Shown here piece by piece: positions 28,031-36,948 of a DNA stretch of 64,000 nt (positions are counted from its first letter, which is position 1; the number at the start of each line of letters is the position of its first letter). A program made the position numbers and the translations under genes. Source of the DNA: Gallionellaceae bacterium (GTDB lineage: Bacteria; Pseudomonadota; Gammaproteobacteria; Burkholderiales; Thiobacillaceae); NCBI GenBank assembly GCA_028714875.1, contig JAQTLN010000012.1:60441-124440 (forward strand), read 5' to 3'. Under the pieces are notes generated by a model. The model did no database searches. It saw nothing but the letters and a program-made list of their open reading frames with translations, and was not told the DNA's origin.

Positions 28031-28828
28031 TCACTCGCCCTGATAAAGAATCTCGGTGCGGCGATTCTGTTGCCAGGCTGCTTCGTCATGACCCTCGGCG
28101 ATCGGCTTCTCCTCACCCAGGGAAACGGCTTCCATCTGTGCGTCCGGCACCCCCATCAGGTTCATGGCCTTGAACACGCTTTCCGCGCGGCGCTGGCCCA
28201 GGGCCAGGTTGTATTCGCGGCTGCCGCGCTCGTCGGCGTGGCCTTGCAGGATGGCCTTGGCATCCTTGTGGGCCTTCATGAACTGGACATGCGCCTCGAG
28301 CACCGGGCGGTATTCGTCGCGAATGGCGGCGCTGTCGTAATCGAACAGCAGACGGCGCTTCGACAGGGGATTCTCGGGATTCTTCAGATCACCCCAGGTC
28401 GGCGCGGCATCAGGCTGCGGCAAGGTGGAGCCGTCTTGCGCAACCGTGGGCTTGCCCTCTCCCGCCGCGCCACCGCTCTTGGCGTCAGTGGCGGACTTGC
28501 CGTCAGCCAGGGGTTTGACTTCGCTACCAGGTGTCATCGCGCCACGTGTTTGCACGGATTCCGTGGTCTTGCTCGAAATAGGTTGGGTCGCGGCGCCCGA
28601 AGTATTGACACCCGCGCCGGACTTGTTCGCGGCTTCGGAAACAGGCACGGCTCTCGTCGCACCCTGCGTCTCGACCCGGGTAGCCTCGACAATTTTCGCG
28701 CCTCCCGCCAACTCGGCCTCCGCGGACTTGATGCCGCGATCCTCGATGGCGGCTTCTTTGGAAGGATTACCGGAACAACCGGCCAATAACGCGGCCAGGA
28801 GAAGGGCGGAAAAAGCGAGTTGTTTCAT
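28031..28828 (-). CDS. pal: peptidoglycan-associated lipoprotein Pal, with an extended linker
   Basis: Outer-membrane lipoprotein that binds peptidoglycan and TolB/TolA. The signal peptide with lipobox LLAGC places the lipidated Cys at residue 18, followed by Ser-Gly. The C-terminal OmpA-like domain is typical ('FDYDSAAIRDEYRPVLEAH', 'LQGHADERGSREYNLALGQRR'). The protein is about 265 residues, against the roughly 160-180 usual for Pal; the excess is an Ala/Thr/Lys-rich low-complexity linker at about residues 20-150. The start at 28828 has an AAGGAG site; a frame opening 14 codons earlier has none. Confidence 0.95.
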   Translation of the reverse strand: MKQLAFSALLLAALLAGCSGNPSKEAAIEDRGIKSAEAELAGGAKIVEATRVETQGATRAVPVSEAANKSGAGVNTSGAATQPISSKTTESVQTRGAMTPGSEVKPLADGKSATDAKSGGAAGEGKPTVAQDGSTLPQPDAAPTWGDLKNPENPLSKRRLLFDYDSAAIRDEYRPVLEAHVQFMKAHKDAKAILQGHADERGSREYNLALGQRRAESVFKAMNLMGVPDAQMEAVSLGEEKPIAEGHDEAAWQQNRRTEILYQGE

Positions 28829-28884
28829 TGGAACTCCTTGCGTGATGTTGAGTGATCTCTGGGATCGCAATCCGGGAAACGATA

Positions 28885-30159
28885 TCAGGGCCCCCAGGCC
28901 GGCTCGCGCAGATCGCCGCTTTGCGACAGACGCTGTTTGACCTTGCCATCCACGCTGACCGTGGCGAGGACACCGCGATCATTGACCAGGGTGGCATAAA
29001 GCAGCAGGCGGCCATTGGCCGCGAAGCTGGGGGATTCGTCGTACACAGTCTCGGTAAGCACCTGCATCTGGCGACTGTTCAGATCCATCACCGCGACGTG
29101 GAAACGGCCATCGCGGCGATGCACGAAAGCCAGGGTGCGGCCATTCGGCGACAGCGCGGGCGACACATTGTAGCCTCCCTCGAAAGTCACCCGGGTCGCC
29201 TCTCCAGTCGCCAGCGAAGCGCGATAAATCTGCGGCGACCCGCCGCGGTCGGAAGTGAAATACAGCCACTGGCCGTCGGGACTGAATACCGCCTCGGTAT
29301 CCAGAGCGCCGCCACGCGTGAAGCGACTGGCCTCGCCGGTGAGCAGATCGAGCAGATATATCTGCGAAGTCTCGTCCTTGGAAAGCGTGACCGCCAGACG
29401 GCGACCATCCGGGGACCAGGCCGGCGCCGAGTTGGAGCCGCGAAATTTCGCCACCGCGTGGCGACGGCCGTCGGCCAGATTCTGCACATAAACCACCGGC
29501 TTCTTGTCCTCGAACGAGACATAGGCCAGACGCCGGCCGTCGGGCGACCAGGCCGGGGAAATCAGCGGTTCCGGGGAAGCGGTCACGGTCACCGCGTTCT
29601 GGCTGTCGGCGTCCGCCACCTGGAGTTCATAACGGCCACCACGCTTGAGGATGTAGGCGATGCGCCCGCCATAAGCGCCCGGCTCACCCAGCAAAGCCTG
29701 ATGCACGGCATCGGCGATCCGGTGCGCCACTGCACGCAGGCCTTCCGGCGTGGTGGTATAGGCCAGAGCGGCCAACTGGGTCTGGCGCACGGCATCGAAC
29801 AACCAGAAACGGACTTCGATGCGGTCATTGCTCAGCGGACGAATCTGGCCAATCACCACGGCGTCAGCCCCCCGGCTTTTCCATGCGGGAAGTTGCAAGG
29901 CCTGCGGTTCAGCCGGCGGGGTGGTCACGTCGCCGACATCCAGCATCCGGAAGTAGCCACTGCGGCCGAGATCACCGCTCACCACCTCGGTCGGATTCTG
30001 CAAGCCGGGCGGCATTCCAGGCGCGACGGGAATCGAGAACGGCAGAATCGCGATGGGTATCCGATTGGCGGCGCCACCGACGATTTCGATGGTCATCGCG
30101 GCCTTGGCCGGAAGCGCGAGGAGACAAAACAGCAGAAAAAAGGAGAGGCGCGGAAGCAT
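28885..30159 (-). CDS. tolB: Tol-Pal periplasmic beta-propeller protein TolB
   Basis: About 424 residues: signal peptide (to 'LPAKA'), an N-terminal TolB domain, then a C-terminal six-bladed propeller with repeated 'SPDGRRLAYVS', 'SPDGQWLYFTSDRGG' and 'SPNGRTLAFVH' WD40-like PD40 motifs. It interacts with Pal and TolA in the periplasm to keep the outer membrane tethered during division. The ATG at 30159 is preferred over an upstream TTG because the signal peptide then starts normally, although the RBS is weak. It lies between tolA and pal as usual. Confidence 0.95.
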   Translation of the reverse strand: MLPRLSFFLLFCLLALPAKAAMTIEIVGGAANRIPIAILPFSIPVAPGMPPGLQNPTEVVSGDLGRSGYFRMLDVGDVTTPPAEPQALQLPAWKSRGADAVVIGQIRPLSNDRIEVRFWLFDAVRQTQLAALAYTTTPEGLRAVAHRIADAVHQALLGEPGAYGGRIAYILKRGGRYELQVADADSQNAVTVTASPEPLISPAWSPDGRRLAYVSFEDKKPVVYVQNLADGRRHAVAKFRGSNSAPAWSPDGRRLAVTLSKDETSQIYLLDLLTGEASRFTRGGALDTEAVFSPDGQWLYFTSDRGGSPQIYRASLATGEATRVTFEGGYNVSPALSPNGRTLAFVHRRDGRFHVAVMDLNSRQMQVLTETVYDESPSFAANGRLLLYATLVNDRGVLATVSVDGKVKQRLSQSGDLREPAWGP

Positions 30160-30222
30160 GAGGGGTACCGAATGTAATGTTGCCAATGTTATCAGCAAAA
30201 AATCAGCCGCCTTTCGGTCGTA

Positions 30223-31089
30223 TCAGTCATGTGGCCGAAACTTGAGGATCAGATCGTCGCGAAACACCGCGGCGACATCGCGCTCATTGGGTAAGGGCAG
30301 CGGCGAAGCCTTGAGGATGGCGCGTTCCATTTCCTGGTCGTAGGCCGGCTGCCCGCTACTGCGCACCAGGGTCACCCGCAGGACTTCGCCATTGGGCAGC
30401 AGCTCCACCTTGAAAATCACCTCCGGATTGCCGCTGAGGTGCTGCGGCAGCCGCAGGTAACCCAGTATCTTGCTGCGTATCCGATCCTGGAATTCGCCCA
30501 CCAGTTGCGCTTGCCGACTGCTTTTCGCCTGCCGCCGTTGCAGCGCGCCCCGCATCTGGGTTTCTTCGGCGGCCAGTTCCTCTTGTGCCTGTCGCGCCAA
30601 CTCCTGTTCCATTTCCCGGCGCGCCTGATCGCGTTGCAGGTTCTCGCGCAGCAGTTTTTCCGCGCGCGCCACCCGCTCCTTCTCCGCGCGCGCCTTTTCC
30701 TCGGTCTGGCGCCGCGCCTCCGCCTCCCGGGCCGCTTCCTGGCGTTGCAACTCCTCCTGCTCGCGCGCCTCCTTCGCGAGCCGCTTCTTCTCGGCGCGTT
30801 CCAGCGCGATATCGGGTTTGGCCACCTCGGGCTTCGGTACCTCGGGCTTCGGTGCCTCGATCTTGGGCACCTCCGCGGGAGGCAAAGGCTCAGACAGCGG
30901 TTCGGGGGGCGGCTCCGGCATCAGCGCGGCGGGAGGTTCCGGCAAAGCGCTCCACAACTCCGCTTCCACCGGCAGATGCGGCAGGCTGCGCCAGGAAACA
31001 CCCAGCAAAAGAAAACCGACGAATGCCCCATGCACCAGCAGCGACATGCCGCCGGAGGAAAGATGCTGGAAAGGGCCGGCCCGGGTCAT
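30223..31089 (-). CDS. tolA: Tol-Pal inner-membrane/periplasm-spanning protein TolA
   Basis: 288 residues: a single N-terminal membrane helix (about 14-34), a Pro/Glu-rich stretch with repeated 'PKPEV', a long charged Ala/Glu/Lys/Arg helix (about 95-190, domain II) and a C-terminal TolA/TonB-C-like domain ('LRLPQHLSGNPEVIFKVEL'). It couples the TolQR proton motor to Pal across the periplasm. It starts 8 bases after tolR ends. Confidence 0.93.
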   Translation of the reverse strand: MTRAGPFQHLSSGGMSLLVHGAFVGFLLLGVSWRSLPHLPVEAELWSALPEPPAALMPEPPPEPLSEPLPPAEVPKIEAPKPEVPKPEVAKPDIALERAEKKRLAKEAREQEELQRQEAAREAEARRQTEEKARAEKERVARAEKLLRENLQRDQARREMEQELARQAQEELAAEETQMRGALQRRQAKSSRQAQLVGEFQDRIRSKILGYLRLPQHLSGNPEVIFKVELLPNGEVLRVTLVRSSGQPAYDQEMERAILKASPLPLPNERDVAAVFRDDLILKFRPHD

Positions 31090-31096
31090 GCCACGT

Positions 31097-31516
31097 TCAT
31101 GGCTGTGCCGGCTTCACCAGCAGGCCGACGCGGGCCACGCCCAGGGTTTGCAGGGTATCCATCACCTGCATCACCTTCTCGTAGCGCACCCCCTTGTCGG
31201 CGGAAATCACCACCGCCTGGCCAGGATGGGCCTGTTGCCGGGCGCGCACGGCATCCGCCAGCGCCGTCAGCGCCAGCGGCTGTCCTTCTTCGTTCGCGCC
31301 GCGATCACGCAGCAGCAGCGAACCATCCTCGCGCAGCATCACTTCCAGCGGCGCGCTGGGCGCGGCCGCGCTCTTGCCCATGCTGGGCAACTCCACCTGG
31401 GTCGGATTGATGAAGGGCGCGGTGACCATGAAGATCACCAACAGCACCAGCATCACATCGATATAAGGCACGACGTTGATCTGGTTGACCGCCTTGCGAG
31501 TGCGGCGCGGGATCAT
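31097..31516 (-). CDS. tolR: Tol-Pal proton-channel subunit TolR
   Basis: About 139 residues of the ExbD/TolR family. One N-terminal membrane helix carries the conserved aspartate in 'NVVPYIDVMLVLLVIFMV', followed by a periplasmic domain with 'VVISADKGVRYEKVMQVMDTL'. It forms the proton channel with TolQ and drives TolA. The ATG at 31516 has AGGAGGCAAGG immediately upstream; the longer frame has no family-like sequence. Confidence 0.95.
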   Translation of the reverse strand: MIPRRTRKAVNQINVVPYIDVMLVLLVIFMVTAPFINPTQVELPSMGKSAAAPSAPLEVMLREDGSLLLRDRGANEEGQPLALTALADAVRARQQAHPGQAVVISADKGVRYEKVMQVMDTLQTLGVARVGLLVKPAQP

Positions 31517-31526
31517 CCTTGCCTCC

Positions 31527-32204
31527 TCATCGACCGACTTCCTGTTGCAGGATGTTGGAGAACTCTTCCATGAAGATGTCGTAGCGGTTGGCCAGACGAT
31601 CGATGTCATGGGTGAAGCGGTTGTAGGCGATCACGGCGGGAATCGCCGCGAACAGGCCGATGGCGGTGGCGATCAGCGCCTCGGCGATGCCCGGCGCCAC
31701 CTGCGCCAGCGTGGTCTGCGCCACGTTGGACAGACCCATGAAGGCATTCATGATGCCCCACACGGTACCCAGCAGACCGACATAGGGCGAGACCGATCCC
31801 ACCGTGGCCAGGAAGGGCAGATACGACTCCACCTGATCCATCTCGCGCTGGTAGGCGGCGCGCATTGCGCGACGCGCGCTTTCCACCACCACCTGGGAAT
31901 CGACGGCGCGCTCGCGCTTGGCGCGGAACTCGCGCATGCCGGCGCGAAACACTTCCTCCAGACTGCTGCGGCGCCCCTCCTCGTCGACCCGATCGAGCAC
32001 ATTCTTGTGGCCGCCCCCCCAGAATTCCTTCTCGAAAGACTCCGCATCCCGCCGTTCGCGGCGCAGGGTGAACAGCTTCTCGAAGATCAGCCACCAGGAC
32101 ATCACCGAGGCGAACAGCAACAGCAGCATCACCGCCTTCACCACCCAACTGGCCTGGGCGACGAGGGTGATCAGGTTCATATCGTGCGAGAGAGCGAGTT
32201 CCAT
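31527..32204 (-). CDS. tolQ: Tol-Pal proton-channel subunit TolQ
   Basis: 225 residues of the ExbB/TolQ family with three membrane helices (about 15-38, 135-158 and 168-190). The conserved 'GLLGTVWGIMNAF' and 'GIAEALIATAIGLFAAIPAVIAYN' stretches are present. The ATG overlaps the ybgC stop (TGATG), so ybgC-tolQ-tolR-tolA-tolB-pal-cpoB read as one operon. Confidence 0.96.
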   Translation of the reverse strand: MELALSHDMNLITLVAQASWVVKAVMLLLLFASVMSWWLIFEKLFTLRRERRDAESFEKEFWGGGHKNVLDRVDEEGRRSSLEEVFRAGMREFRAKRERAVDSQVVVESARRAMRAAYQREMDQVESYLPFLATVGSVSPYVGLLGTVWGIMNAFMGLSNVAQTTLAQVAPGIAEALIATAIGLFAAIPAVIAYNRFTHDIDRLANRYDIFMEEFSNILQQEVGR

Positions 32205-32611
32205 CAGGGCTGTATTTTTTCGGTGACGAAGCCGGGGATTCTAGCCGGGCGGAATCCGGATGGCTCGACGCAAGCCACCTGAACCCGCGCGGTGAGCAGG
32301 CGCTCACTGCCGCGTAGAACTTCCTGTGCCATGACCAGACTGGCGCGCCCAAGTTCACTCAGATGGCTACGTATCAGCAAACGATCATTGAAACGCGCGG
32401 GTCGCAGATAGTCCGCCTCCACCCGCCGCACCACGAACAGCACCCCGGCGTCGCGCGCCAGATGGTCCTGTTCCAGGCCCAGGGCGGACAGCCATTCGGT
32501 GCGCGCGCGTTCCAGGAATTTCAGATAGTTGGCGTAATACACCACGCCTCCCGCGTCGGTATCTTCCCAATACACGCGAACCGGCCAGTCAAAGATGGGG
32601 GAATCTTTCAT
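32204..32611 (-). CDS. ybgC: Tol-Pal-associated acyl-CoA thioesterase YbgC
   Basis: 135-residue hot-dog fold thioesterase. The active-site motif 'YWEDTDAGGVVYYANYLKFLERAR' carries the catalytic Asp. In E. coli the homologue hydrolyses acyl-CoA and interacts with phospholipid-synthesis enzymes. First gene of the tol-pal operon here, overlapping tolQ by one base. Confidence 0.95.
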   Translation of the reverse strand: MKDSPIFDWPVRVYWEDTDAGGVVYYANYLKFLERARTEWLSALGLEQDHLARDAGVLFVVRRVEADYLRPARFNDRLLIRSHLSELGRASLVMAQEVLRGSERLLTARVQVACVEPSGFRPARIPGFVTEKIQP

Positions 32612-32689
32612 CGCTCTCGCTCAAGCCTCGTGAAAAACAATCTAGCGGTTCCGGCGGCAGGACACGACCAACCGGGTTGGCGGGATACC

Positions 32690-32830
32690 CACCGTAGCGC
32701 CGACTTCTAGCCGGCTTTTTTCAAAACGCCAGCTGGGAAGCCGGCGCTACAGGTCGTAGGGTGTGGTGAGGCACGAACCGCACCACGCGGGGCGGCCGTG
32801 AGTGATGCGGTTCGCCGCGCTCACCACATC
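32690..32830. repeat. two palindromic intergenic repeats upstream of ybgC
   Basis: Two different inverted structures lie back to back between ruvB and ybgC. The first is GTAGCGCCGACTTCTAGCCGGC facing GCCAGCTGGGAAGCCGGCGCTAC (about 32693-32752). The second is GTAGGGTGTGGTGAG facing CTCACCACATCCTAC with CGAACCGC/GCGGTTCG inside (about 32756-32834), and overlaps the ruvB stop. Both types recur elsewhere in the window (35326 and 56585). Confidence 0.75.
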
Positions 32831-33874
32831 CTACAAAAGCAGCCCCGCTTCGCCGCCCGGCTGGATCAGGCCGAAATGCCGCCAGGCCAGGGGCTGCGCC
32901 ACGCGGCCACGCGGGGTGCGGGCGAGGAAACCTTGCTGGATGAGATACGGTTCCAGCACATCCTCGATGGTGTCCGCCGCCTCGCCTATGGCCGCCGCCA
33001 GGTTTTCCAGGCCGACCGGGCCGCCGGAAAACTTTTCCAGCATGGCGGAAAGCAGTTTGCGGTCCATCACGTCGAGTCCGACGCTATCCACTTCCAGCAT
33101 CCTCAGGGCGGCATCCGCCACCGCGGTATCCACCTCGCCGTTCGCCTTCACCTCGGCGTAGTCGCGCACGCGGCGCAACAAACGGTTGGCGATGCGCGGC
33201 GTGCCGCGCGAACGGCGGGCGATCTCGAAAGCGCCCTCCTCCGAGGTCCGCACACCGAGCAGGCGCGCCGAACGGCTGACGATGAAAGCGAGTTCCTCCG
33301 GCGTGTAGAACTCCAGGCGGGCGACGATGCCGAAACGGTCACGCAGCGGATTGGTCAACATACCGGCGCGGGTGGTGGCGCCAATCAGGGTGAACGCCGG
33401 CAGATCCAGCTTCACCGAACGCGCGGCAGGCCCCTCGCCGATCATGATGTCGAGCTGAAAATCCTCCAGTGCCGGGTAGAGGATTTCCTCCACCACCGGG
33501 CTGAGGCGATGAATTTCATCGATGAACAGAACGTCGTGCGGTTCCAGATTGGTGAGCAACGCGGCCAGATCGCCCGCGCGCTCCAGCACCGGCCCGGAAG
33601 TCATGCGCAGGTTGACCCCCATTTCCCGCGCCACGATGTGCGCCAGCGTAGTCTTGCCGAGGCCGGGCGGGCCGAACAGGAGCACATGATCAAGCGCTTC
33701 CTTGCGGTTCTTCGCCGCCGTAATGAAGATTTCCAGTTGCTCGCGCGCCCGCGCCTGGCCGACATATTCGGACAGACGTTGCGGCCGCAGCGCCCGCTCG
33801 AACACCTCCTCATCGCGTGAAGCGGGGGCGGCGGTTATCACGCGATCCGGAACGAGACGGTCAGGTTCGAGCAT
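32831..33874 (-). CDS. ruvB: Holliday junction branch migration ATPase RuvB
   Basis: 347 residues. Walker A '[12 protein letters not shown]' is near residue 70, Walker B '[11 protein letters not shown]' near residue 118, sensor 'GATTRAGML' and arginine-finger region 'RDRFGIV' are present, and the C-terminal winged helix ends the protein. The hexameric motor works with RuvA on recombination intermediates. The ruv genes here are interrupted by the pilin-like and vanZ-like genes between ruvA and ruvB. Confidence 0.97.
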   Translation of the reverse strand: MLEPDRLVPDRVITAAPASRDEEVFERALRPQRLSEYVGQARAREQLEIFITAAKNRKEALDHVLLFGPPGLGKTTLAHIVAREMGVNLRMTSGPVLERAGDLAALLTNLEPHDVLFIDEIHRLSPVVEEILYPALEDFQLDIMIGEGPAARSVKLDLPAFTLIGATTRAGMLTNPLRDRFGIVARLEFYTPEELAFIVSRSARLLGVRTSEEGAFEIARRSRGTPRIANRLLRRVRDYAEVKANGEVDTAVADAALRMLEVDSVGLDVMDRKLLSAMLEKFSGGPVGLENLAAAIGEAADTIEDVLEPYLIQQGFLARTPRGRVAQPLAWRHFGLIQPGGEAGLLL

Positions 33875-33910
33875 GGCGAGTTGAATCCCCGGTGCAAATC
33901 AGGTGAAAAG

Positions 33911-34450
33911 TCAGCAACTGGAATTGTCCTTGGTGATGGCCGGCGCGTCGCCGCTGGCGGCCTCGTTATACGTCACATGGCAAGTGAGCGTGGCGCCGCT
34001 CAGATTCGTCACCGCCGATCCCGGAATCGTGATTTGCGTGTAAGGCGGCGCGCCGGCGACATGGCTGATGGTGATGCCATCCTTCGTTTCATCCAGGTTG
34101 GCGGCGGCGATGATGCCCGCCGCGCTGGCCGCCGGGTAGCCGTTGACCAAGCTGACCGTGGCGCCTTCCATGGCGATGGACGCGACATTGCCCCGCACCA
34201 TGACCGCCGCGTGCGCCATCTTGCTGGCCGTCTGGATGTCGCCATAAAGGGCCTCGATCTTGGCTGCGCGGGCTTCCTTCTGCATATCCATGTAGCGCGG
34301 CACCGCCACCATCGCCAGAATCGCCATGATGACGATGACAACCACCAATTCCACCAGCGTGAACCCCGCCCCCACAGCCTTGCGGCTGCATTGGTTATGG
34401 CTGGGACTGGGGCTGCTTTCCATCCAGCTATTGATTGCCAGTTGCTTCAT
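33911..34450 (-). CDS. type IV pilin/pseudopilin-like protein
   Basis: About 179 residues. The class III signal and hydrophobic helix read '[27 protein letters not shown]', with processing expected before F and the conserved Glu at +5. A C-terminal Cys pair (TLTCHVTY..NSSC) is as in pilins with a disulfide loop. If started at the ATG at 34450 (RBS-like GGAATCAGG) the leader is about 29 residues, on the long side, and its coding region overlaps the start of the vanZ-like gene on the other strand. The start is therefore uncertain. No assembly genes are nearby; it could be a minor pilin or a type II secretion pseudopilin. Confidence 0.75.
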   Translation of the reverse strand: MKQLAINSWMESSPSPSHNQCSRKAVGAGFTLVELVVVIVIMAILAMVAVPRYMDMQKEARAAKIEALYGDIQTASKMAHAAVMVRGNVASIAMEGATVSLVNGYPAASAAGIIAAANLDETKDGITISHVAGAPPYTQITIPGSAVTNLSGATLTCHVTYNEAASGDAPAITKDNSSC

Positions 34451-34763
34451 CCTGATTCCCATCCGTTCCACGTTTCCTCTGGAAGACAAGCTTTTTCACC
34501 TCGCCGCCCACGCCGGGCCGGCCTGGTGGTTCTTCATGCTCTATCGCGCGCCGTTCGAGCGCCGCGCTCTGCTGACGCTATTTCTTGCCCTGGCCATTTT
34601 CGACGAAGCATTACAGCAGCTCACGCCTTACCACATCGTGGAAACCTGGGACGCGCTCGCCAATGCGCTGGGTGTCGGGCTGGGGCTGCTGCTGGCCGAT
34701 ACGCGCATCGGTCGCCTGCTGATGCACACCGATCACTTCCTGGCCAACAGCTTCAAGGATTGA
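34326..34763 (+). CDS. VanZ-like membrane protein
   Basis: Up to 145 residues with about four hydrophobic segments. The VanZ family pattern '[23 protein letters not shown]' followed by '[19 protein letters not shown]' is clear. Family function is unresolved beyond a link to teicoplanin resistance in some Gram-positives. The ATG at 34326 is the longest choice, but the first 20 or so residues lie opposite the pilin hydrophobic helix and look unnatural; a GTG at 34360 may be the real start. The 3' end overlaps the ruvA 3' end by 31 bases (convergent). It is the only + strand gene in this stretch of core genome. Confidence 0.7.
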   Translation: MMTMTTTNSTSVNPAPTALRLHWLWLGLGLLSIQLLIASCFILIPIRSTFPLEDKLFHLAAHAGPAWWFFMLYRAPFERRALLTLFLALAIFDEALQQLTPYHIVETWDALANALGVGLGLLLADTRIGRLLMHTDHFLANSFKD

Positions 34764-35314
34764 CGGATGGACTCTTCCAGGCTCAAGCCTTCCGGCAGTT
34801 GCTTCAAGGCCGGCAAAGCCTCCTTGTCCGAGTAGCCCAGGGCCAGTAGCGCGTTCAAGGCATCGTTGGCCACGGTTGCCACGGCGAGCCCGGCGCCCGT
34901 TTGCGGCAGCGCGTCGGCCAGCTTGCCCTTGAGTTCCAGCAACAAGCGCTCGGCGGTTTTCTTGCCGATGCCCGGCACCTTGGTCAGGCGGCCGGCATCT
35001 TGCAAGACGATGCTGCTCGCCAGGTCGTCCACGCTCAAGCCCGAGAGCACCGACAAGGCCAGTTTCGGCCCCACCCCGGAAATACGAATGAGCTCGCGAA
35101 ACGCCACCCGCTCCTTCTGGGTGAGAAAACCAAACAGTTGCTGCGCGTCCTCGCGCACCACGAAATGGGTGACCAGGACGACTTTCTCGCCGATCGCCGG
35201 CAGGTTGTAGAAGCTGCTCATCGGCACATCCACTTCGTAACCGACGCCGGCCACATCCACCACGATTTGCGGCGGCTGTTTTTCCAGCAACGTTCCGGTC
35301 AAGCGTCCAATCAT
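34733..35314 (-). CDS. ruvA: Holliday junction DNA-binding protein RuvA
   Basis: 193 residues, normal length. N-terminal OB fold ([20 protein letters not shown]), tandem helix-hairpin-helix motifs ('[20 protein letters not shown]', '[20 protein letters not shown]') and a C-terminal RuvB-binding three-helix domain. It binds four-way junctions with RuvB. Confidence 0.97.
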   Translation of the reverse strand: MIGRLTGTLLEKQPPQIVVDVAGVGYEVDVPMSSFYNLPAIGEKVVLVTHFVVREDAQQLFGFLTQKERVAFRELIRISGVGPKLALSVLSGLSVDDLASSIVLQDAGRLTKVPGIGKKTAERLLLELKGKLADALPQTGAGLAVATVANDALNALLALGYSDKEALPALKQLPEGLSLEESIRQSLKLLARK

Positions 35315-35325
35315 CTCAGCCCTTG

Positions 35326-35385
35326 TAGCGCCGGCATCCTTGCCGGCGTCTTTACGAAAACGCCGGCAAGGATGCCGGCGCTACA
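35326..35385. repeat. perfect palindromic intergenic repeat (GTAGCGCCGGCATCCTTGCCGGCG)
   Basis: A 24-base arm TGTAGCGCCGGCATCCTTGC + CGGC.. is mirrored after a short spacer by the exact reverse complement ending in GGATGCCGGCGCTACA, giving a long G+C-rich hairpin between ruvA and the UbiA-family gene. It is the same family as the structure at 32693-32752. It may serve as a bidirectional attenuator or be a mobile REP-like element. Confidence 0.8.
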
Positions 35386-35386
35386 G

Positions 35387-36331
35387 TTACCCCAACGCCA
35401 GCACCAACCCCAGCAACACCGGCTGCAAGTGAGCGGCGACGATGGTCAGTTGCAGCGCGGGCGCCAGTTTCGCCGGCTCGGCCGCATGAATGGACAGTTC
35501 CCGCCCGGCCTTGAGCGCGGGCAACACCGCCAGCAAGGAAACCAACGCCAGCGCCGGCAGCCAACCACTCGCCACCAGCCAGACCAGCGCCGCCACGGCG
35601 GCGGCGAGAATCAGCCAGTAACCGCGCGCCGCCACGGTCGGCTCCAGGCGCGCCACCCAGTGCAGCTTGCCCGCCTGGATGTCGGCGGCGCGATCGGGGA
35701 ACTGGTTGATATAAAGGATGTTGGTCACCAGCAGCGCATACGGCAGGCCGATCAGCCAGGGAGCTGGCGACACGGCGCCGCGCTGTACGAAATCCGCGCC
35801 AGCGACGATGAGCAGAAAACCCACCGCCACACACGCCTCACCCAAGCCGCGACTGTTCAGCTTGAGTGGCGGCGCCGAGTAGGCCCAACCGATCAACAGA
35901 CCGGCTAGCCCGATCCAGAACAACCCGGTGCCGCGCGTCTCGATCAACCAGAGACCACCGGCAATCACCCCGGCGAACAGCACCAGGCCGTAGAGCAGCG
36001 TCTGCCGGGGCGACATCACCCCGTTCTGAATGAAGCGAGAACCACCGGTAAAGGGAAACAAGCGGTCCACATTGGCCTCGTCGGTGCCGTTCAGGTGATC
36101 GTAGTAATCGTTGAACACGTTCACGCCGGCCTGGGCCGCCACCGCCAGGAACAGCGTCAGCAGGGCGAGCGGCCAGGAGAACGCCGTCTCCAGGGCGGTC
36201 GCGAAACCGAGCAGACAGCCGGCCAGCGCGATGGTGAGAAACGCCGGACGCGTCGCCAGCAGATAGCGTTTGACCGGATTGGCGAGGGCTTCGGGTGTCG
36301 GCTCCAGCGGCGCGGCGGCAACTTTGCTCAC
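35387..36331 (-). CDS. UbiA-superfamily prenyltransferase (MenA-like)
   Basis: 314 residues with eight to nine membrane helices. The two aspartate-rich motifs of the UbiA superfamily are '[17 protein letters not shown]' and '[14 protein letters not shown]'. The first matches the MenA subgroup (1,4-dihydroxy-2-naphthoate polyprenyltransferase) better than UbiA or heme O synthase. No other menaquinone genes are in the window, so the acceptor substrate is open. It starts with GTG, overlapping the ruvC stop by 4 bases (GTGA). Confidence 0.8.
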   Translation of the reverse strand: MSKVAAAPLEPTPEALANPVKRYLLATRPAFLTIALAGCLLGFATALETAFSWPLALLTLFLAVAAQAGVNVFNDYYDHLNGTDEANVDRLFPFTGGSRFIQNGVMSPRQTLLYGLVLFAGVIAGGLWLIETRGTGLFWIGLAGLLIGWAYSAPPLKLNSRGLGEACVAVGFLLIVAGADFVQRGAVSPAPWLIGLPYALLVTNILYINQFPDRAADIQAGKLHWVARLEPTVAARGYWLILAAAVAALVWLVASGWLPALALVSLLAVLPALKAGRELSIHAAEPAKLAPALQLTIVAAHLQPVLLGLVLALG

Positions 36332-36846
36332 AGCATTCTCCCGGCGCGGCGCCGCCGCGCGACTGTCATTAAGCCACCCAGGCCCATGCCACCGTGGGCA
36401 TGGCAGATCGCGCAGGCCAGCGCATCGGCGGAATCCGAACGCGGCTCGGCGGGGAGGTTGAGAAGTCGTTTGACCATATTCATCACCTGCTGTTTTTCGG
36501 CGTGGCCATTGCCCACTACCGCCTGTTTCACCTGCAACGCGGTGTACTCGAACACCGGTTGCCCCGCCGAAGTCAGCGCCGCGATCGCCGCCCCACGCGC
36601 CTGCCCAAGCAACAAGGTGGATTGCGGATTGACGTTGACGAACACCTTTTCGATAGCGGCGACCTCGGGGCGGAACTGCTCCAGCACTTCCATCACCCCC
36701 TCGAAAATGATCTTGATCCGCCCCGGCAGTTCCCCGGTTTCGGTGCGAATCACGCCGCTCGCTACATACGTCAGCGTCTGGCCGACCTTGTCGATGACGC
36801 CATAGCCGGTGACGCGGAGGCCGGGATCGAGTCCGAGGAGGCGCAT
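36328..36846 (-). CDS. ruvC: Holliday junction resolvase RuvC
   Basis: 172 residues with the RNase H-like fold: '[15 protein letters not shown]' holds the first catalytic Asp, '[13 protein letters not shown]' the Glu, and '[15 protein letters not shown]' the C-terminal Asp pair. It cuts Holliday junctions symmetrically with RuvAB. It lies downstream of yebC, separated by a palindrome. Confidence 0.97.
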   Translation of the reverse strand: MRLLGLDPGLRVTGYGVIDKVGQTLTYVASGVIRTETGELPGRIKIIFEGVMEVLEQFRPEVAAIEKVFVNVNPQSTLLLGQARGAAIAALTSAGQPVFEYTALQVKQAVVGNGHAEKQQVMNMVKRLLNLPAEPRSDSADALACAICHAHGGMGLGGLMTVARRRRAGRML

Positions 36847-36870
36847 GAGTCAGGTTTCGCCCGCGTAGAT

Positions 36871-36930
36871 CAGGTTGCCGGAGGCTACCTGACGCCCTGG
36901 AGCGTCAGGTAGCGATGAAGCCGCAACCTG
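36871..36930. repeat. nested palindrome between yebC and ruvC
   Basis: An outer pair CAGGTTGC (36871-36878) / GCAACCTG (36923-36930) encloses a perfect 12-bp inner stem GCTACCTGACGC (36884-36895) / GCGTCAGGTAGC (36902-36913). No T-run follows. This is another member of the intergenic hairpins typical of this genome and may attenuate transcription between yebC and ruvC. Confidence 0.7.
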
Positions 36931-36948
36931 ACCTACAACTGACCACAT

